Of a stretch of DNA of 64,000 bases, positions 11,380 through 24,005 are shown piece by piece. The position numbers and the translations under genes are program-made. The notes under the pieces are model-generated. The model saw nothing but the letters and a program-made list of their open reading frames with translations. It did no database searches and was not told the origin of the DNA. The DNA is from Centrapalus pauciflorus (Eukaryota > Streptophyta > Magnoliopsida > Asterales > Asteraceae). The DNA lies in the NCBI GenBank assembly GCA_020465985.1, contig JAANYP010004711.1, positions 670,610 through 734,609 on the forward strand, written 5' to 3'. Within the stretch, counting starts at the first letter, position 1. Every line of letters begins with the position of its first letter.

Positions 11380-11487
11380 GTCACAACACCTACCTATTGG
11401 TGTGAGACTGGTGAGACACAAATTATTGGTCTTTCACTTCTACAGTTGACTCACGAGAAGGTTCAGCTTGTAAGAAGAAATATCCTG
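11380..11487 (+). pseudogene. G3 Gypsy integrase C-terminal region, left fragment
   Basis: The plus-strand frame reads TPTYWCETGETQIIGLSLLQ then a THEKVQLVRRNIL block, the segment just after the integrase DDE core (compare TPVCWTEVREKEITGPEIIQ in G4). It stops at 11487 exactly where C1 begins, and continues in the same codon frame at 24006 once C1 and one TSD copy are discounted. Confidence 0.8.
11483..11487. repeat. Target site duplication of C1 (left), tcctg
   Basis: tcctg at 11483-11487 is repeated at 24001-24005, directly flanking both C1 ends. The 5-bp size fits LTR retrotransposon integration. Confidence 0.93.
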
Positions 11488-12038
11488 TGTAAGGTCACCA
11501 CATCTACGGATCGGATTAAGGCGTGAAGTCGTCCAACGAGTGCGGGATCCTTGTTAGACGCTTAACAGAATGATCACGCGCAGAACACGGAGCCGAACAT
11601 GATGCTAGCCGATGTAAGAACCGACCCCACACAATGTATTGCTCCAAGAAACTCTCTGAAAACCTTTCTAGCTCGCACGTGCATGGATACAAGCTCTTAA
11701 ATTCGTATTCTCCAAACGTTATGAAAATAAACTGATTAAGTTTTGATTATATCATCTAAGTTCGTCTAGGCCCACGCCCACAAACTTATAAGTTCAAGCC
11801 CAAGACCCTACGAACTTAGGCTACCTAAGTTCGTATGGTGTGACTTAAGTTCGTGGCTTAGCCTTTAGAACGTATCTTCACATTCAAGAACTTATCTTTG
11901 CAATCTAGAACTTAACATGCCAATGTAGACATCAAATACAATCAAACACACATGACTTGTATTAATAAAGCCTTATCTATTATATATGACTATCTATTAC
12001 ATATCTAGACCGCTATCGTCACACAGGGTGTACCAACA
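11488..12038 (-). repeat. C1 3' LTR (551 bp)
   Basis: The minus strand starts TGTTGGTACACCCTGTGTGA and ends ACCTTACA. The first 17-18 bases are shared with C4. The body carries repeated aagttcg words (11760-11900), while C4 has attcgaa words in the matching place. Confidence 0.93.
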
Positions 12039-12049
12039 GACTCCCCCTT
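12039..12049 (-). other. C1 polypurine tract
   Basis: AAGGGGGAGTC on the minus strand immediately before the 3' LTR, identical to the PPT of C4 (52846-52856). Confidence 0.88.
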
Positions 12050-12072
12050 GATGATAGCTTCTTGTTAGATAT

Positions 12073-14909
12073 TCATTGATTTACAAAACTAGGCTTATTT
12101 AAACTGCTACCAGCATGCAGTCCCTGCTCGACACAAACTTTGACAACCTTCTGATACTTCTTGCCTTCAAATCTCAAATGCTCATCAAAGGAGATTTCCT
12201 GACTATGAAGTTTAAGCAGGTCATCTTTAGACAGGTTGACAAGGTGCAGAGGATGATATACTCTCAAAATTACCTTTTCTTCCTTATCTCTAGTCTCACT
12301 GTCCATATATCACCACATAAGATCACTTAGGACATCTTGTGGCATTGAGGTTTTAGTGGAACCTTCTTCAGACATCGGATAGGCTTGTACTGAATCTTCA
12401 TCCATGGTCTGCCTGTTAACGGATCTATTCTTGTGTTATCCATGACCCTCTTACCTATTCTCGGATTAAGCTTTTCAAATTTTCTAGATCGACCTTCCCT
12501 TCTGATGATCTTAGCAATGACTTCTGCATAGGGGTCGTCAGGCTAAGACTTTTATTTCACACTTGGACAAAGAATTAAAGTCCTTCAGCCTTCTTCTTAG
12601 ATATTGAAGACCATCTTACCTCTTTAGAATGAATAGCTTCTGATCTCTATCGAAGAACCAGCTGGGTATGCTTCGACAATTTTCCTGGACTTGGCATTTT
12701 CATCTTTTCTTTCATAGCCAAGTCCTTCTTATCAGGCATTTCAGTTTCTGATTCATCATCTCAGGCAGACTTAAGCACTTCTATGTCAATCACGCTCTGA
12801 TCTTCAGTTGTATATACCTCTGTGATGGTTTGCTTTTGAATCACTATCTCATCAGCTTCATCATCTTCATCCATCACAATCTCATCGTCCGATTTCTAGT
12901 CAACTATATTATCCGGAATGAACTCCCCTTTTTCAAGTTCTTCTTGATCTCTATAGTCTTCGTAATAAAATCTCACAACCTCGTCGTCTAATCCGGCCAA
13001 GGCTCCAATTATTTCGTCTTGAACGCTTTCTGAAGCTTCGGGAGCCTTGCCTTTGTCTTTGTCCGAGCCTGATGATCCAAGCTCCCCCTGCAGATCAGCT
13101 TGCTGAGCAAACTGTTATGAAAGATCTGATAACTCACTGTCTTTCTATTGTGCGCCAGGGTTACCTCCTTCATCCTCTCTATGGATCCCTCTTAACTCAT
13201 CTCATCTACAACTCTCCCCCCTGAGCTGCACGATCTTTTAATATTTGCTCCATTAGGGTCTGTAGAGTTACTATTTGATTTTGCTGGGTAGTCACAGTCT
13301 GTTGAAGATAGGCATTCTGCTCATCCAAACGTGTATTGTGCTGTTGAAGCTCGATGATTGCCATGATGAGTTGGAGAATTTGGACTATTTGGAAGTCGAC
13401 TTTAGCTTTCATTTGTGAAAAGTCTTGGTCGTCTGTTGATGTGGATGGTGTCGGAATGGTGGTAGTGGATGATGACGGAATGGCGGTAGATGATGATGGA
13501 GCGGCAGTTGATGATGATGGAGCGGCAGTTGATGATGATGGAGCGGCAGTTGATGTGGATGGAGTGGCGGTTGAGGTGGATGGAGCTTCTTGAACTAGGC
13601 GTTGGCGCTTGTCTCGTTGTTGCCTTGCCACCAACACCTCTTCTTCAATTTCAAAATATTCATCTCCTGCATCTTAATCGCAAAGTGTGAATGCTGGTCA
13701 ACGAACCTTTTGTCGGTGTACGACAAGCCGAGTTCCATTTCTGTCGAACGTTGTGGGGGGGATTTGCAGCTTCCCTCATATATCTTTCAATCTTTGAGTC
13801 TGAGTCTGTATCAGATGTAGACTCCACAGCCCCTTTTGCTACTTCCGGCTGGTAATTCTCTATGTCTACAAAAATGTCATCCATAGCCGTAGGCGGTTGC
13901 AAAATATCATTGATTAATTCCTCAGTAATGGATTCATGAGCTGCTCCTCCTTGAGCGAAAATCTCCTCCAGTGTTTCTTGAATCAGATCAGCCTGAGGTC
14001 CCGATGTAGAAGCCTTAGCAGTCGCTGTCGTTCTTGGAGGTGGTTGTGCCTGAGCAACCGGTGCTTGTGTCGGTGCCTGTTGTTGAGGCTCATTAACTTC
14101 CCAGTCTTTAGCATTCGGTGCCACAAACTCCAGATCTATAATGGCTCCGAACAGAAGAGTCATTTGGGGCCTAACCTGCTCCGCCTTCCTTGAGTTATGC
14201 GTCTAGCAGTTAGCGAAAATTCGCTTATCAATTTCTGCCACTACAACAACTTCTGGAAATTGTGGAAGATTCGGCAAAAAGTGCCTGATTATCATCATTA
14301 CGAATCTTGGTTACATCAAAAATCGTTCACGTGAGGGAGCTGTGATCTTGTCGACAAACTCTCCGAAGAAAAAGCCCGAGAAGCTAAATGGCTTATTTTA
14401 GATTTGCGAGATCATCCCTGACTGAAGCTTGGATATCATCGTATCAAAGCCAGCTTTCTTTGGCGCAAAACAAACGTGCATAACGTGCATCAAGATTCGT
14501 CATTGTCCTATTCGACCACTCTTCACATAGGATGCTTTGGATAAATCTTGAGCATAGCTCATACGTTGGAAGGCAGATTGCCTTAAGGCTGCAGGAAATT
14601 CTATCGGACCATCTTCTTGTTCTGATGTCCCTAACTGAAGAATTTCTCTAGGATTTGCTGCTAAGACGAAATCAGTTGACCATTTATAGTGGCCCTCAAT
14701 ACTGGAGGTACCATTGAACTGTCCACGTATAGAGTTTCCCTAAACTGACGGATGTACTGGATAAAAAACGTTATATTATGGGTTTACGCGTACATCACCC
14801 TTGATCTGGTCAAGTATTCCAAAATCTCTCTATACTGCTGAGCTTTCGGAGCTTGAAGGTCTATGGTTAGAAACATATTGTGCTTATTGAAAAAAGCATG
14901 GTCAGCCAT
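12073..14909 (-). pseudogene. C1 ORF3, extra gene between pol and 3' LTR (decayed)
   Basis: The start is the ATG at 14909 (MADHAFFNKHNM), matching the C4 ORF3 start (MADRIFVPKHNM). The N-terminal domain (14909 down to about 14200) is readable only in pieces with stops. A Pro/Gln/Ala-rich linker (APTQAPVAQAQPPPRTTA) lies at 13660-14163, an S/T/A/P repeat and coiled-coil stretch at 13206-13637, and the conserved C-terminal block (EKVILRVYHPLHLVNLSKDD) at 12073-12306. Size and order match C4. No catalytic motif is recognised, nor a clear signal peptide or membrane segment. A TGTGCAG acceptor-like site sits 2 nt upstream of the ATG. Confidence 0.75.
13440..13590 (-). repeat. 21-bp coding minisatellite in C1 ORF3
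   Basis: Roughly six tandem copies of a 21-bp unit (plus strand gatgatgatggagcggcagtt) encode a 7-residue SSSTAAP-type unit on the minus strand. C4 lacks this expansion, so it arose in the C1 lineage. Confidence 0.8.
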
Positions 14910-16877
14910 TCCTGCACACACAACAAATAGTTAAATTTTGAAAAATTTAGATTTTGGAAAATATTTGAACTCATTCGAACTTAATTAAGTTCGTTCGAAC
15001 TTAATTGTCTTCGAACTTAGTTGTAAGTTCGAGACTATCAAAAGAACCCTTCGAACTTACTTAAGTTCGAACAGTATGAGAGCCTTCGAACTTAAGGCCT
15101 TCGAACTTGTCAGTCTTCGAACTTGTAGATATTTTGATCTAAGTTCAAAGACTTCTCAAGTTCGTGAGCAGATGAACAAGTTCGAAGTCGGTATTTATGA
15201 GTTGTATCTCATGATTTAAACCTTTTTAGACTTGATGACTAATGAATATAGTCCTAATAGGTTCTAATCAAGCTTATTTATGATTAATTATAAGTTCCAT
15301 AACCTAAAACTTCATGATTGGCCATAAAATTAGTCTAAAACATTACTTACTTAGTGATTTGTGATGCAAAACTACTAAGTCCAAGTATATGTTCGATCAA
15401 ATGAGTGAATCTTCGAGGAACAGCTCACAATTCGAAATTACGACAAGTTCGAAGTCGTACACGTAAGTTCGATATCGCCTTTTTAAGTTCGTGAGGAATA
15501 AATTCGAATGTAGGTGAATTTAATGACTAAAGTTGACCTATTTATATCCTCACTGTGTCTCGAACTTAATTGAATAAGTTCGAACTTATCTTTAAGTTCG
15601 TTTGTGACTTCGAACTTAAAGCCTAGTTCGAACTTAATTTGAAATTTTGAAAATTTTTGGAAAAATTTCAGGGTTTTCAACTTTTCGAAACTTTTTCAAC
15701 TTTACGAAAAACTTCACACTATGCAACCGAAATATCATGCAATTTTGTTTCTCCAACTACAAATGCATCCTTGTAAATGACCTCGATCCTATCTATTAAA
15801 AATTAAAATTAAAAAGAACCAAATTAAATTAAAACTAAAATAAAATGAACTAAAATAAATAAAATAATGTAAAATACAGTAAAATTAAAATGTAGAAATT
15901 TAAAGATAAAAATATGCTAACTAAAACTTTTTGCGAGAGTGTCATAGAAGGTTCAATCAGATAGCGGTGTCAACGCACTTTCAGTATTGCACTTTCATAC
16001 TTATGAAATTTTGTATTCCCTAGGTTGTTTGTCGGAACATACACACCAAGTCGATTGTCGGTATGTTTGTCCACTTAAACCCTCAACACTTAGGATTTTC
16101 CTTTGGCCTTTTTATTTATCAAGACATCACCTTACGTGTCCCATACTTAGACATACTTCTATGATCAAGGCTGACACACAACGATTATGACTTTTTGGTA
16201 TTTGCAAATTATCTTTAAAAGGCAAATGTCGTACACAGTTCTGTATTTACATACAACAGAGTGTCTTAGTTTGTCTTAGAGTTCCCCTTATGTTAGCAAG
16301 ACAGCGGTGACAGATCTGTAGTCATGTACAACAAAGCGACATATCTTGCTAGTTTAAGTCAAAACAGCGGTGACAGGTCTGTTTTGACTTCCTTTATGTT
16401 ACAAAACTTTTTTATTTGATTAAGATATATTTTGATGAAGCCATACATCCCCCAGAATAATTTGCATACCTCATTCATATACATTGCCTGTGTGTCTTTA
16501 ACATAGAAATTAAGACCTTTTGGTCTTACATCTAAGTTAGTTACACATATGACATTTTCTTGATTATTTTATTAGCTTTTAGGAAATCCTTCATGTATTA
16601 TGTCTACCAACATATCAGACATGAACATGTATATCAGTTAGAGTTTATAGTGCATTATGTGTGAAAGTTTAACACTTAGAGTTTGTTAGATTGTGCTAAA
16701 TTTTGTCACTTTGAACCTTAGACTCTAGGACTTCTCTCATTTTTCGATATTTCTCATTTTTGAAATTTTTATGGTTTTCTCTCTTTTTTTTTGTTTTTCA
16801 CTTTTAAGTACAGCAACTAATAAGATAAACTAAAAACTTAAAGACTTAAAGAGAAAGAAAAATCTACTAAAGTCAGG
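14910..16877 (-). other. C1 pol-ORF3 spacer
   Basis: Non-coding, about 2 kb. At 14940-15640 the palindromic word ttcgaac and its variants recur many times. At 15780-15900 it is A-rich. At 16219-16390 it carries the hairpin cluster listed separately. A poly-T/poly-pyrimidine stretch at 16735-16800 lies just past the end of pol. Confidence 0.7.
16219..16390 (-). repeat. C1 tandem hairpin cluster
   Basis: Three inverted repeats in a row: 16219-16277 (aaggcaaa/tttgtctt, one mismatch), 16294-16351 (tagcaaga/tcttgcta, perfect) and 16356-16390 (aagtcaaaaca/tgttttgactt, 11 bp perfect). The word acagcggtgacag occurs in the last two. The same order is found in C2 and C4. Confidence 0.78.
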
Positions 16878-19800
16878 TTACACCGGATTACGCATTCCAT
16901 TAAGTTGGACTAACAACTCAACGCGTGATCTATCAAATGCTTTTGTGAAGAGATCCGCATTGTTGTCTTCTTTTGGAACTTTTACCAATTTAATCAAGTT
17001 TTTCTCGGCACAGTCACAAATAAAGTGAGGTCTTATGTCTATGTGTTTAGTCTTACTGTGCTTAACCAGATTATTTGATATGGCAATGGTGGACTGATTG
17101 TCTATCCTAATGGGAGTATGAGTATAGGTCAAACCGTAATCCCGCAATTGTTGTTGAATCCATAGAACCTGTGAATAGCAACTACCAGCAGCTACATACT
17201 TGGCCTCGCACGTTGATACGACTACTGAAGTCTGTTTCTTGCATTGCCAGGACACCAATCTCCCTCCAAGGAACTAACAACCACCCGTTGTAGACTTTCT
17301 GTTCAAGCTACACCCTCCATAGTCTGAATCCGTGTAAGCTTCCAATTCCAGATCTCTACGAGCATGATACCAATGTCCTCGCTTCGGTTTCGACTTCAGG
17401 TATCTCAGAATTCGCTTCACAGCTTTCATGTGCATCTCCTTTGGGTTAGCTTGATACCTGGCACAAATACAAACAGTGAACATTATATCAGGTCTTGAAG
17501 CAGTTAAATACATGAGTGAACCGATCATGGCCCGATACAAAGTTGGATCCACATCAGTATCTATCTGTACCTGGTCCGAGATTATGATTGACTTGTATAG
17601 GAGTACTGAAGTGTGCCGTAAGCTTTGTTCCTTCCATCCCGAAGCGCTTAAAAATATCATAGACATACTTCGTCTGATGAATAAACATTCCCTTATTTTG
17701 TTGTTCAACTTGTAAACCGAGAAAGAAGTTCAGCTCTCCCATCGCACTCATCTCAAACTTTGACTTCATAACCTTCTCGAAATCCTTGCACATTTGCTCA
17801 TTAGATGACCCAAAGATGATATTGACCACGTAAACTTATACCAGTATAAAGCCGTCCCCTTTTCTCTTAATGAACAATGTACTATCTATTCTCCCTCTCT
17901 CAAACCGATTGTCTAAGAGGTGAGTAGACAGTGTCTCGTACTACGCCCTAGGTGCCTGATGTAACCCGTACAGAGCCTTATCCAATCGATATTCTATGTC
18001 TGGATACTTGGGATCAGGAAACCTTGGCGGTTGCTCGACATACACCAACTCCTTCACTTTTGCGTACAAGAAGGCACTCTTGACGTCTAGTTGATATACT
18101 TTGAACCCTTTGAAGGACGCGAACGTTAAAAACAATTGAATAGCCTCAAGCCTCGCTACTGGTGCAAACACTTTGTTATAATCTATCCCTTCTTCCTAGT
18201 TGAACCCTTTGACCACCAGTCTAGCCTTGTTACGAGTAACTATGCCCCGATCGTCCCGTTTGCAGTTAAAGACCCATTTGGTCCCTATAGCAACTTATCC
18301 TCGAGGCAAAGGCACTAACTCCCAGACTTCTAGCTTTTTGAATTGTGAAAGCTCTTCTTGCATAGCTTCAACCCAAGAATTATCCTTCAGAGCCATTTGC
18401 ACATTCATTGGCTCAACTTGTGAAATGAAACACGAGTATAAACACGTGTGAAATGCCTTGGAGTTATTGATCATCGATAACAACACTGTGTTACTATTCA
18501 CACTACTCCTAGTTCTCACACTAGCATTCGGATTCCCCATGATGTCCTCAATCGGATGATCCTTTTTTACCCTCGATGTTTCCATTGCATCGACCTGAAG
18601 CTTATCTCCCAAATTTGATCCTATTTTGTCTAATGGGGGTGTGACTTCAGACGGAACATTCTCCTCGTGATCACAGTCTTCTAAGGCTGAATTGTTTGTC
18701 TGATTCTCATCCGTAAGCAACAAAGGTTCATCGTCTGTTGGGGACCCGTCTTCTGTCGATGTAGTCTCATATGTCGTGGGAATTCTCGACTTTGGAAATA
18801 CTCTACCGTCTTCGTTAATATTTAAGGACGAGAAGTCGTTTTCCACAGTACCTGCATTTCCACTAAACGGAATGTTAAATGGTTCAAACATAGAGTCATA
18901 ATCAAATAACCATTCTTGACCAGTTTGGGGTTCGTGTGAATAACTTGTGACATCAATGTTAAACGCAATTTCAACTGTACCAGTAGTTTTATTAAGAACC
19001 CTCTTATATGGTGAGTTTGGGACATAACCTAGGAAGTATCCTTCGTCAACCTTCTCACCAAACTTAGGTTGATGTTTTGTTTTTAATAAAGTACATGGCA
19101 CCCTAAATGGTTCAAAGCCAGTTAAATTTGGAGGTCTTTTATTCAGAACTTCATAACATGCACCCCAAACGGTTCAAGTGCATGGCACCCCGAACGGTTC
19201 AAAGCCAGTAGTTTTAAAAGTAAGGACTCTATTTAATACATGACAAGTGGTATTGATTGCCTCCCCCCAAAACATGTTAGGAAGCTTTGAATCCGAGAGC
19301 ATAGTCCTTGGTGCTTCAATCAAAGTCATGTCCTTACGTTCTGCCACCCCATTTTGTTTTGGCTCATAAAGTGCACTAAATTGATGCATTATACCTTTAG
19401 TTAGGCAATATACACCAATTACTGAACTCTGTTCCGTTATCACTCCTGATATGTTTTACCCTTTTCCCATATGAGTTCTCAACTTGGTCTAAGAACCCAA
19501 TCAGCGTGCCTGCTGTCTCGTCCTTTGTACCTAGAAAGATAACCCAAGAAAAGTGTGAGTAATCATCAATAATAACTAAATAGTACCAACTACCACCTAT
19601 ACTCCTTTTGTTGATTGAACCGAAGAGATTCATATGCAGCAAATCGAAGGTGGAAGCGATTGAGTTCTGAGTCTTCACTTTGTGTGACTTCTTATGTTCC
19701 TTTCCCTTTTTGCACGGTACATACTTATCCTCAAACTAAAAACTTATCAGTGTAACACCTTGCACAAGGCCATTTTTCGTGATGAAGTTCATCTTCCTTA

Positions 19801-20273
19801 AGTGCAAGTGTGCCATACATCTGTGTCACGACAAAGATTCGGACTCTGAAGCTTTTGATAATAGACCGATAGTTCCCATCGATGAATCTGCTACATTCAT
19901 GTCCATCATGTACAGATCATTAACCCTTGGACCTCTCATCATAATCCACTCTTCAGGTATCTTGAATCCCGGCTTTAACACTAACGCTTCTTTTTCAGTA
20001 AAGAGGACTGAATTTTGTTTATCACAGATCTGAGATACACTAATGAGATTGTGATCACGTTTATCTACATGGTAGACTTGATCAAGAATGATCATCCCAT
20101 TAATTACTACTACTGTTCCAGTGATAGTGCCTCCTTTATTCCCAGCAAATGATATAAACCCCTTGTTCCCACTCTTGAAGTCCGTCAGTAGACTTCTTTC
20201 CCCAGCCATGTGATGAGAGCAAACACTATCTACGAACCATTTGTTGTGAAGACCTGTAGTTACCTCCTGCACA
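16878..20273 (-). pseudogene. C1 pol (PR-INT-RT-RNH), decayed
   Basis: Protease at 19826-20272 has its active site changed from DSG to DSV (KWFVDSVCS). Integrase (19174-19678) keeps SDNGTEF and AERKDMTLIEA but is frameshifted, and carries a partial repeat of the GFEPF block at 19080-19210. RT is at about 17274-18430: the VKSAFLY and KALYGLHQAPRA blocks remain, while the catalytic YVDD is YVVN at about 17817-17828. RNase H (16878-17260) keeps STCEAKYVAAGS and the HIDIRPHF block. At least five frame breaks. Domain order defines Copia. The frame begins right after the conserved TAA at 20288-20290. Confidence 0.88.
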
Positions 20274-20287
20274 TGAAAGAAAACAAG

Positions 20288-23121
20288 TTAGTTATCACGG
20301 GGAACCCAAGCCATAACTGACTTGGTAAAACCATTCTCGTCCACAAAGTTGAACACTTTCAAATACCCATCTCTCCTTTCAGGTGACTTGGGTTTTTTAT
20401 TAAGAACCTGTTGTGAAGCTGAGTGATTAATGTTCACTCTTGGCCTTTCGGTTGTCATTTGATGTGGAGACCTAGAGTAGTTTCTATTATAATGCATTTC
20501 ATTGGTGTAACCCTGGGCTCTTCTTGGTGTCTGATGTCTGTTAGGGGTATGTGACCTAACTGGAGTATAACTCCTCTTAGGTGTAGTACTCCTAAAGACT
20601 AGTTATGGTCCTGACCTAGATTGACTAGTGACTCTATTCGGTGAATTTATCCTAAGCCCTTCATCTGGCTGATTGACAACGGTATCTGCTTAGCACCTAC
20701 TCGTGGTGTTGCAATCAAGTTCTTCTCAGTATTTTGAGAACAACTTGAACTTGCAATACTAGGCACTGATTTTAAGGTTTGTGCTTCTTGCTTCCCTACA
20801 GTAGGTGTAGACTCTGGCTTCCTATAGGGACAACTAGAAGCAACGTGACCGTTTTCATGACATCTAAAATAATACATTTTGTCAATTGGCTTCTTATAAG
20901 TACCCTTTGATTTAGGAGTCTCGCTATTATCCTGTTCTTTTGGTTCAATTGTGTTTAAAACTTCTTGGTTATTATCACTCATAGTTTTTCCCTATTCTAG
21001 TTTTCTGTCACTAGTAGAATGCACAAACTAAACAGTTTTCTTAACCTTAGGGGTTGTTGTTGACACCTTAGTTGTTGATGCCTTATCGGTTTTAGTTACA
21101 GTTGCTTCCTTTGATTCAACCGTTTCTGTGGTCTTATCCTGAGGTAGATGCACATAGCTATTATTGAACGGTGGAGGACTTTACTGATATCCTAGGCCCA
21201 CTGGTCTCTTATATTGTCTCTGCGCATCTAAGATTTTGCCTAAATTCAGGGATGAGTTCCTAAAAATTGCAAGTTTACTATTGGCCTCTACAACTTTAAC
21301 CCTAGCCTCAGCTAATTCTTTATCTTTTAAGGAGATCTCTTTGGTCAAGGCCTCTATATGCTCATAAATTAGCTCATTCCTTACACACTGCTCACTCATT
21401 TTGACTTTTAGAGCTACTGCATCTTGAGCATCGTCTTTCATCTTAGCTCTAAGATCTTCCTTAATATCTAACAAACTAGCATTTTCTAATTTTAAGGATT
21501 GGATTTGAGCAGTCATGGTTGCATGGGTTTCTGGCACTAGGTTCAATCTATCATTTAACATAGCACATAAAACACATAAATCATGAAACGTAGAAAAGTT
21601 AATAGATACCTTTTTGCGATCTGATTCCACGTTGGCCATTTGAGCCGCAAACTCCAGAGTGGTATGCTCTCAGATTTTTCCAACATCAAAGGATTTGAAT
21701 CAGACTGCTGGGTGTAGTCCTTTTCTGCTTCAGCTCAGTCATCGGATCCTCAGCCATAAAAGCTCTGGCATTAGACTCCAGATGAGTTCTTCAATCATAT
21801 GTATCGTCTAGCTGTCTATTAAAAGATACATGCGTTAACAGACCAGGTATTGCATCTTGATTCCCTGAACTTCCGGAATTCTGTCTTCCATGATTCTGAT
21901 AGTTCTCAACCTTTGGCCTTCGACATTCTCTAGCAAAATGTCCCAACCCTTGAGAGTTGTAACACTTCACCTTTGACTTATCAATACCAACATTGTTACT
22001 CATGCTCAGATTTCTACCAGTTCTCTTCATAAATCTTTTGACCCTCTACGTTACAATGGCCAGTTGCCATTGTAGATCCATTTGTTCTAAATCGTCCAGA
22101 TCTACCTGATCGTAATCCTCTTCCCACAGAGCTGGATCGTTGATTTTACATGGAACGCAGTTGCCGTATGCTGCTACAAATGAAGCTAGAAGATTTAGAT
22201 GCTCCTCAGCTGATTTAGCGCTCATAGGCATCTTGGTATAACGTTGAGAAGTTGATCCTGAATGGTGTGATTTGTCTTCCGATTTCGAAAACTCTAAGAG
22301 TGCCCTACCACCAGATTCTTCAGCTTCAAAGGTATTTCCTCTTCTCCAGAAAAGAATGTTGTGGCTCCCGACATCAGTTCACTAGAAGTTGATGAGTTTG
22401 ATTTCACGTAGTACATTTCAGGATCCTGTACTTGATCAAATTCTCTCTCCTTCTTTTGTAACTTAAAGTTGTAGGCTCTCAAAGTTCCGATAACTTCTTC
22501 TAGAGTAAGAGTTTCCAACTTTTCTTCATCATGTTTTATCAGCATAGTGTGCATCTCCCACGTCGCTGGAAAAGCATCAAGAAGCTTTTCTATCTTTTCG
22601 GACTCTGAATATTCAACCCGATGATTATCAAGTTCAGTCAAAAGATAATAGAACCTTGTAATTATGTCATCCAAGGTCTCATTCTTCAACCCTTTGAAAC
22701 TAGCAAACTGTTGTTTCAGTAATTCCGTTCTCCCCTTTCTAACCCTAGGATGTCCCTCATACCTTTTCTCCAACGCCTCCCACAGTTCCTTAGAGGTTCA
22801 GTGATTTTTAAAGGTGTGTAGAATATCCAACGGTAGTGCCATTCTAATTATCGATAGAGCTCGAATCTCAGCCTCATAAATCCTTTTATCATCATCTTTC
22901 ATATTTTGATAGGACAAAACTTTTAATCTGCCCTCGAGTTCTTGTGTTGGGGGAACATAGCCTTCGTCTATGCATATCCACATACGCATATCGTTGAATT
23001 TCGCGAAGTCTACAAATCTATCCTTCCACCATTAATAGTCTTCTATTTTCTTCAGCTTGGGTGGTGAATTGGATTTGCCCACCTCATGATCCATTTCTAA
23101 GAACTTATGCAAGCTAAACAT
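20288..23121 (-). pseudogene. C1 ORF1: long gag with two zinc-knuckle regions, decayed
   Basis: The start is the ATG at 23121 (MFSLHKFLEMDHEVGK), matching C4. The capsid-like domain (UBN2-type block RKGRTELLKQQFASFKGLKN) is cut by a TGA at about 22796, where C2 and C4 have coding sequence. Zinc knuckle 1 at 21960 has its second Cys changed to Ser (CYNSQGLGHFAREC). A TGA at 21791-21793 replaces a Trp codon that C2 retains. A coiled-coil segment (21181-21639) follows, then a second knuckle in which the first Cys is changed (YYFRCHENGHVASSC, about 20850), then a basic S/P/R-rich tail ending WVPRDN at the conserved TAA. Confidence 0.85.
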
Positions 23122-23576
23122 TCTTTCAAACTTTTTGTTCAGGAACTTAACTTAGTTAATTTTTTAAATAAATTTGAAATAAAACTTACGGATAAGATCG
23201 TATAAATTTTAAGTTCAAAAGTCTTTTCTAAATTAAATTTGTTTTAATTTAAGTTCGAGAGACTTCAAGTTCGAGAAACCCTTAATCGTCTGACAAGTTC
23301 AAATCAGTGAAATTCATTTAACAAGTTTGAGGTCCTGACAAGTTCGATCCTTGACAACTTCGTGCAACCCCAATCAGTTAAATTCGAATCCCTGACAAGT
23401 TTGACACCCAAAAAACTTCGAATCCTAAAAACGTTTGATGAACAATCAACTTCAAAGCCCTAACAAGTTCGTGGTGGAGTGTGTCTGACAAGTTCGAGGA
23501 ACCCTAAAACACCCCCTAAGTTCGAGCGCCGCAAGTTCGAGAAACAGCCAAAAATTTCAAAATTTCAGATTAAATC
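23122..23576 (-). other. C1 leader remnant
   Basis: Non-coding leader between 5' LTR and gag, with more than ten copies of gacaagttcga-like words. The LTR-proximal end including the PBS is gone; the leader joins LTR sequence at 23577-23580 through the shared bases aatg. Confidence 0.75.
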
Positions 23577-24000
23577 AATGTATTGCTCGAAAAAACTCTC
23601 TGAAAACCTTTCTAGCTCACACGTGCATGGATGCATGCTCTTAAATTCGTATACTCCAAAAGTTATAAAAATAAACTTATTAAGTTTTAATTAAATCATC
23701 TAAGTTCGTCTAGGCCCAAGCCCACGAACTTATAAGTTCAAGCCCAAAACCGTACGAACTTAGGCTACCTAAGTTCGTATGGTGTGACTTAAGTTCGTGG
23801 CTTTAACCTTAAGAACTTATCTTCACATTCAAGTTACCTTTGCATTTAAGAACTAATTTTTACAGTGTAGAACTTAACATGAAAATGTAGACATCAAATA
23901 CAATCAAACACACATGACTTGTATTAATAAAGCTTCATCTATTAAATATGACTATCTATTACATATCTAGACTGTTATCGTCACACAGGGTGTACCAACA
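23577..24000 (-). repeat. C1 5' LTR, 3'-truncated
   Basis: Matches 11635-12038 of the 3' LTR (blocks actctctgaaaacctttcta, cacgtgcatgga, cacgaacttataagttcaagcc) but lacks the 147 bp corresponding to 11488-11634, that is, the LTR 3' end. The PBS is missing too. The outer edge gtgtaccaaca at 24000 is intact and followed by TSD tcctg. Confidence 0.88.
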
Positions 24001-24005
24001 TCCTG

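Larger units (their letters stand above)
11488..24000 (-). mobile_element. C1: Ty1/Copia SIRE-like retrotransposon with ORF3
   Basis: 12.5 kb, flanked by tcctg. Minus-strand order: damaged 5' LTR (23577-24000), leader, ORF1 (gag), pol, spacer with hairpins, ORF3, PPT, 3' LTR (11488-12038). The domain order PR-INT-RT-RNH identifies Copia; the RT blocks and the long 3' ORF suggest the Maximus/SIRE group. Same family as C2 and C4. Dead: PBS lost, catalytic residues of protease and RT changed, many stops. Confidence 0.93.

Noticed and set aside
13354..13690. Asp/Gly-rich and Met/Glu-rich plus-strand ORFs
   Set aside because: They are antisense shadows of the 21-bp minisatellite in C1 ORF3; low-complexity and not expected to be translated.
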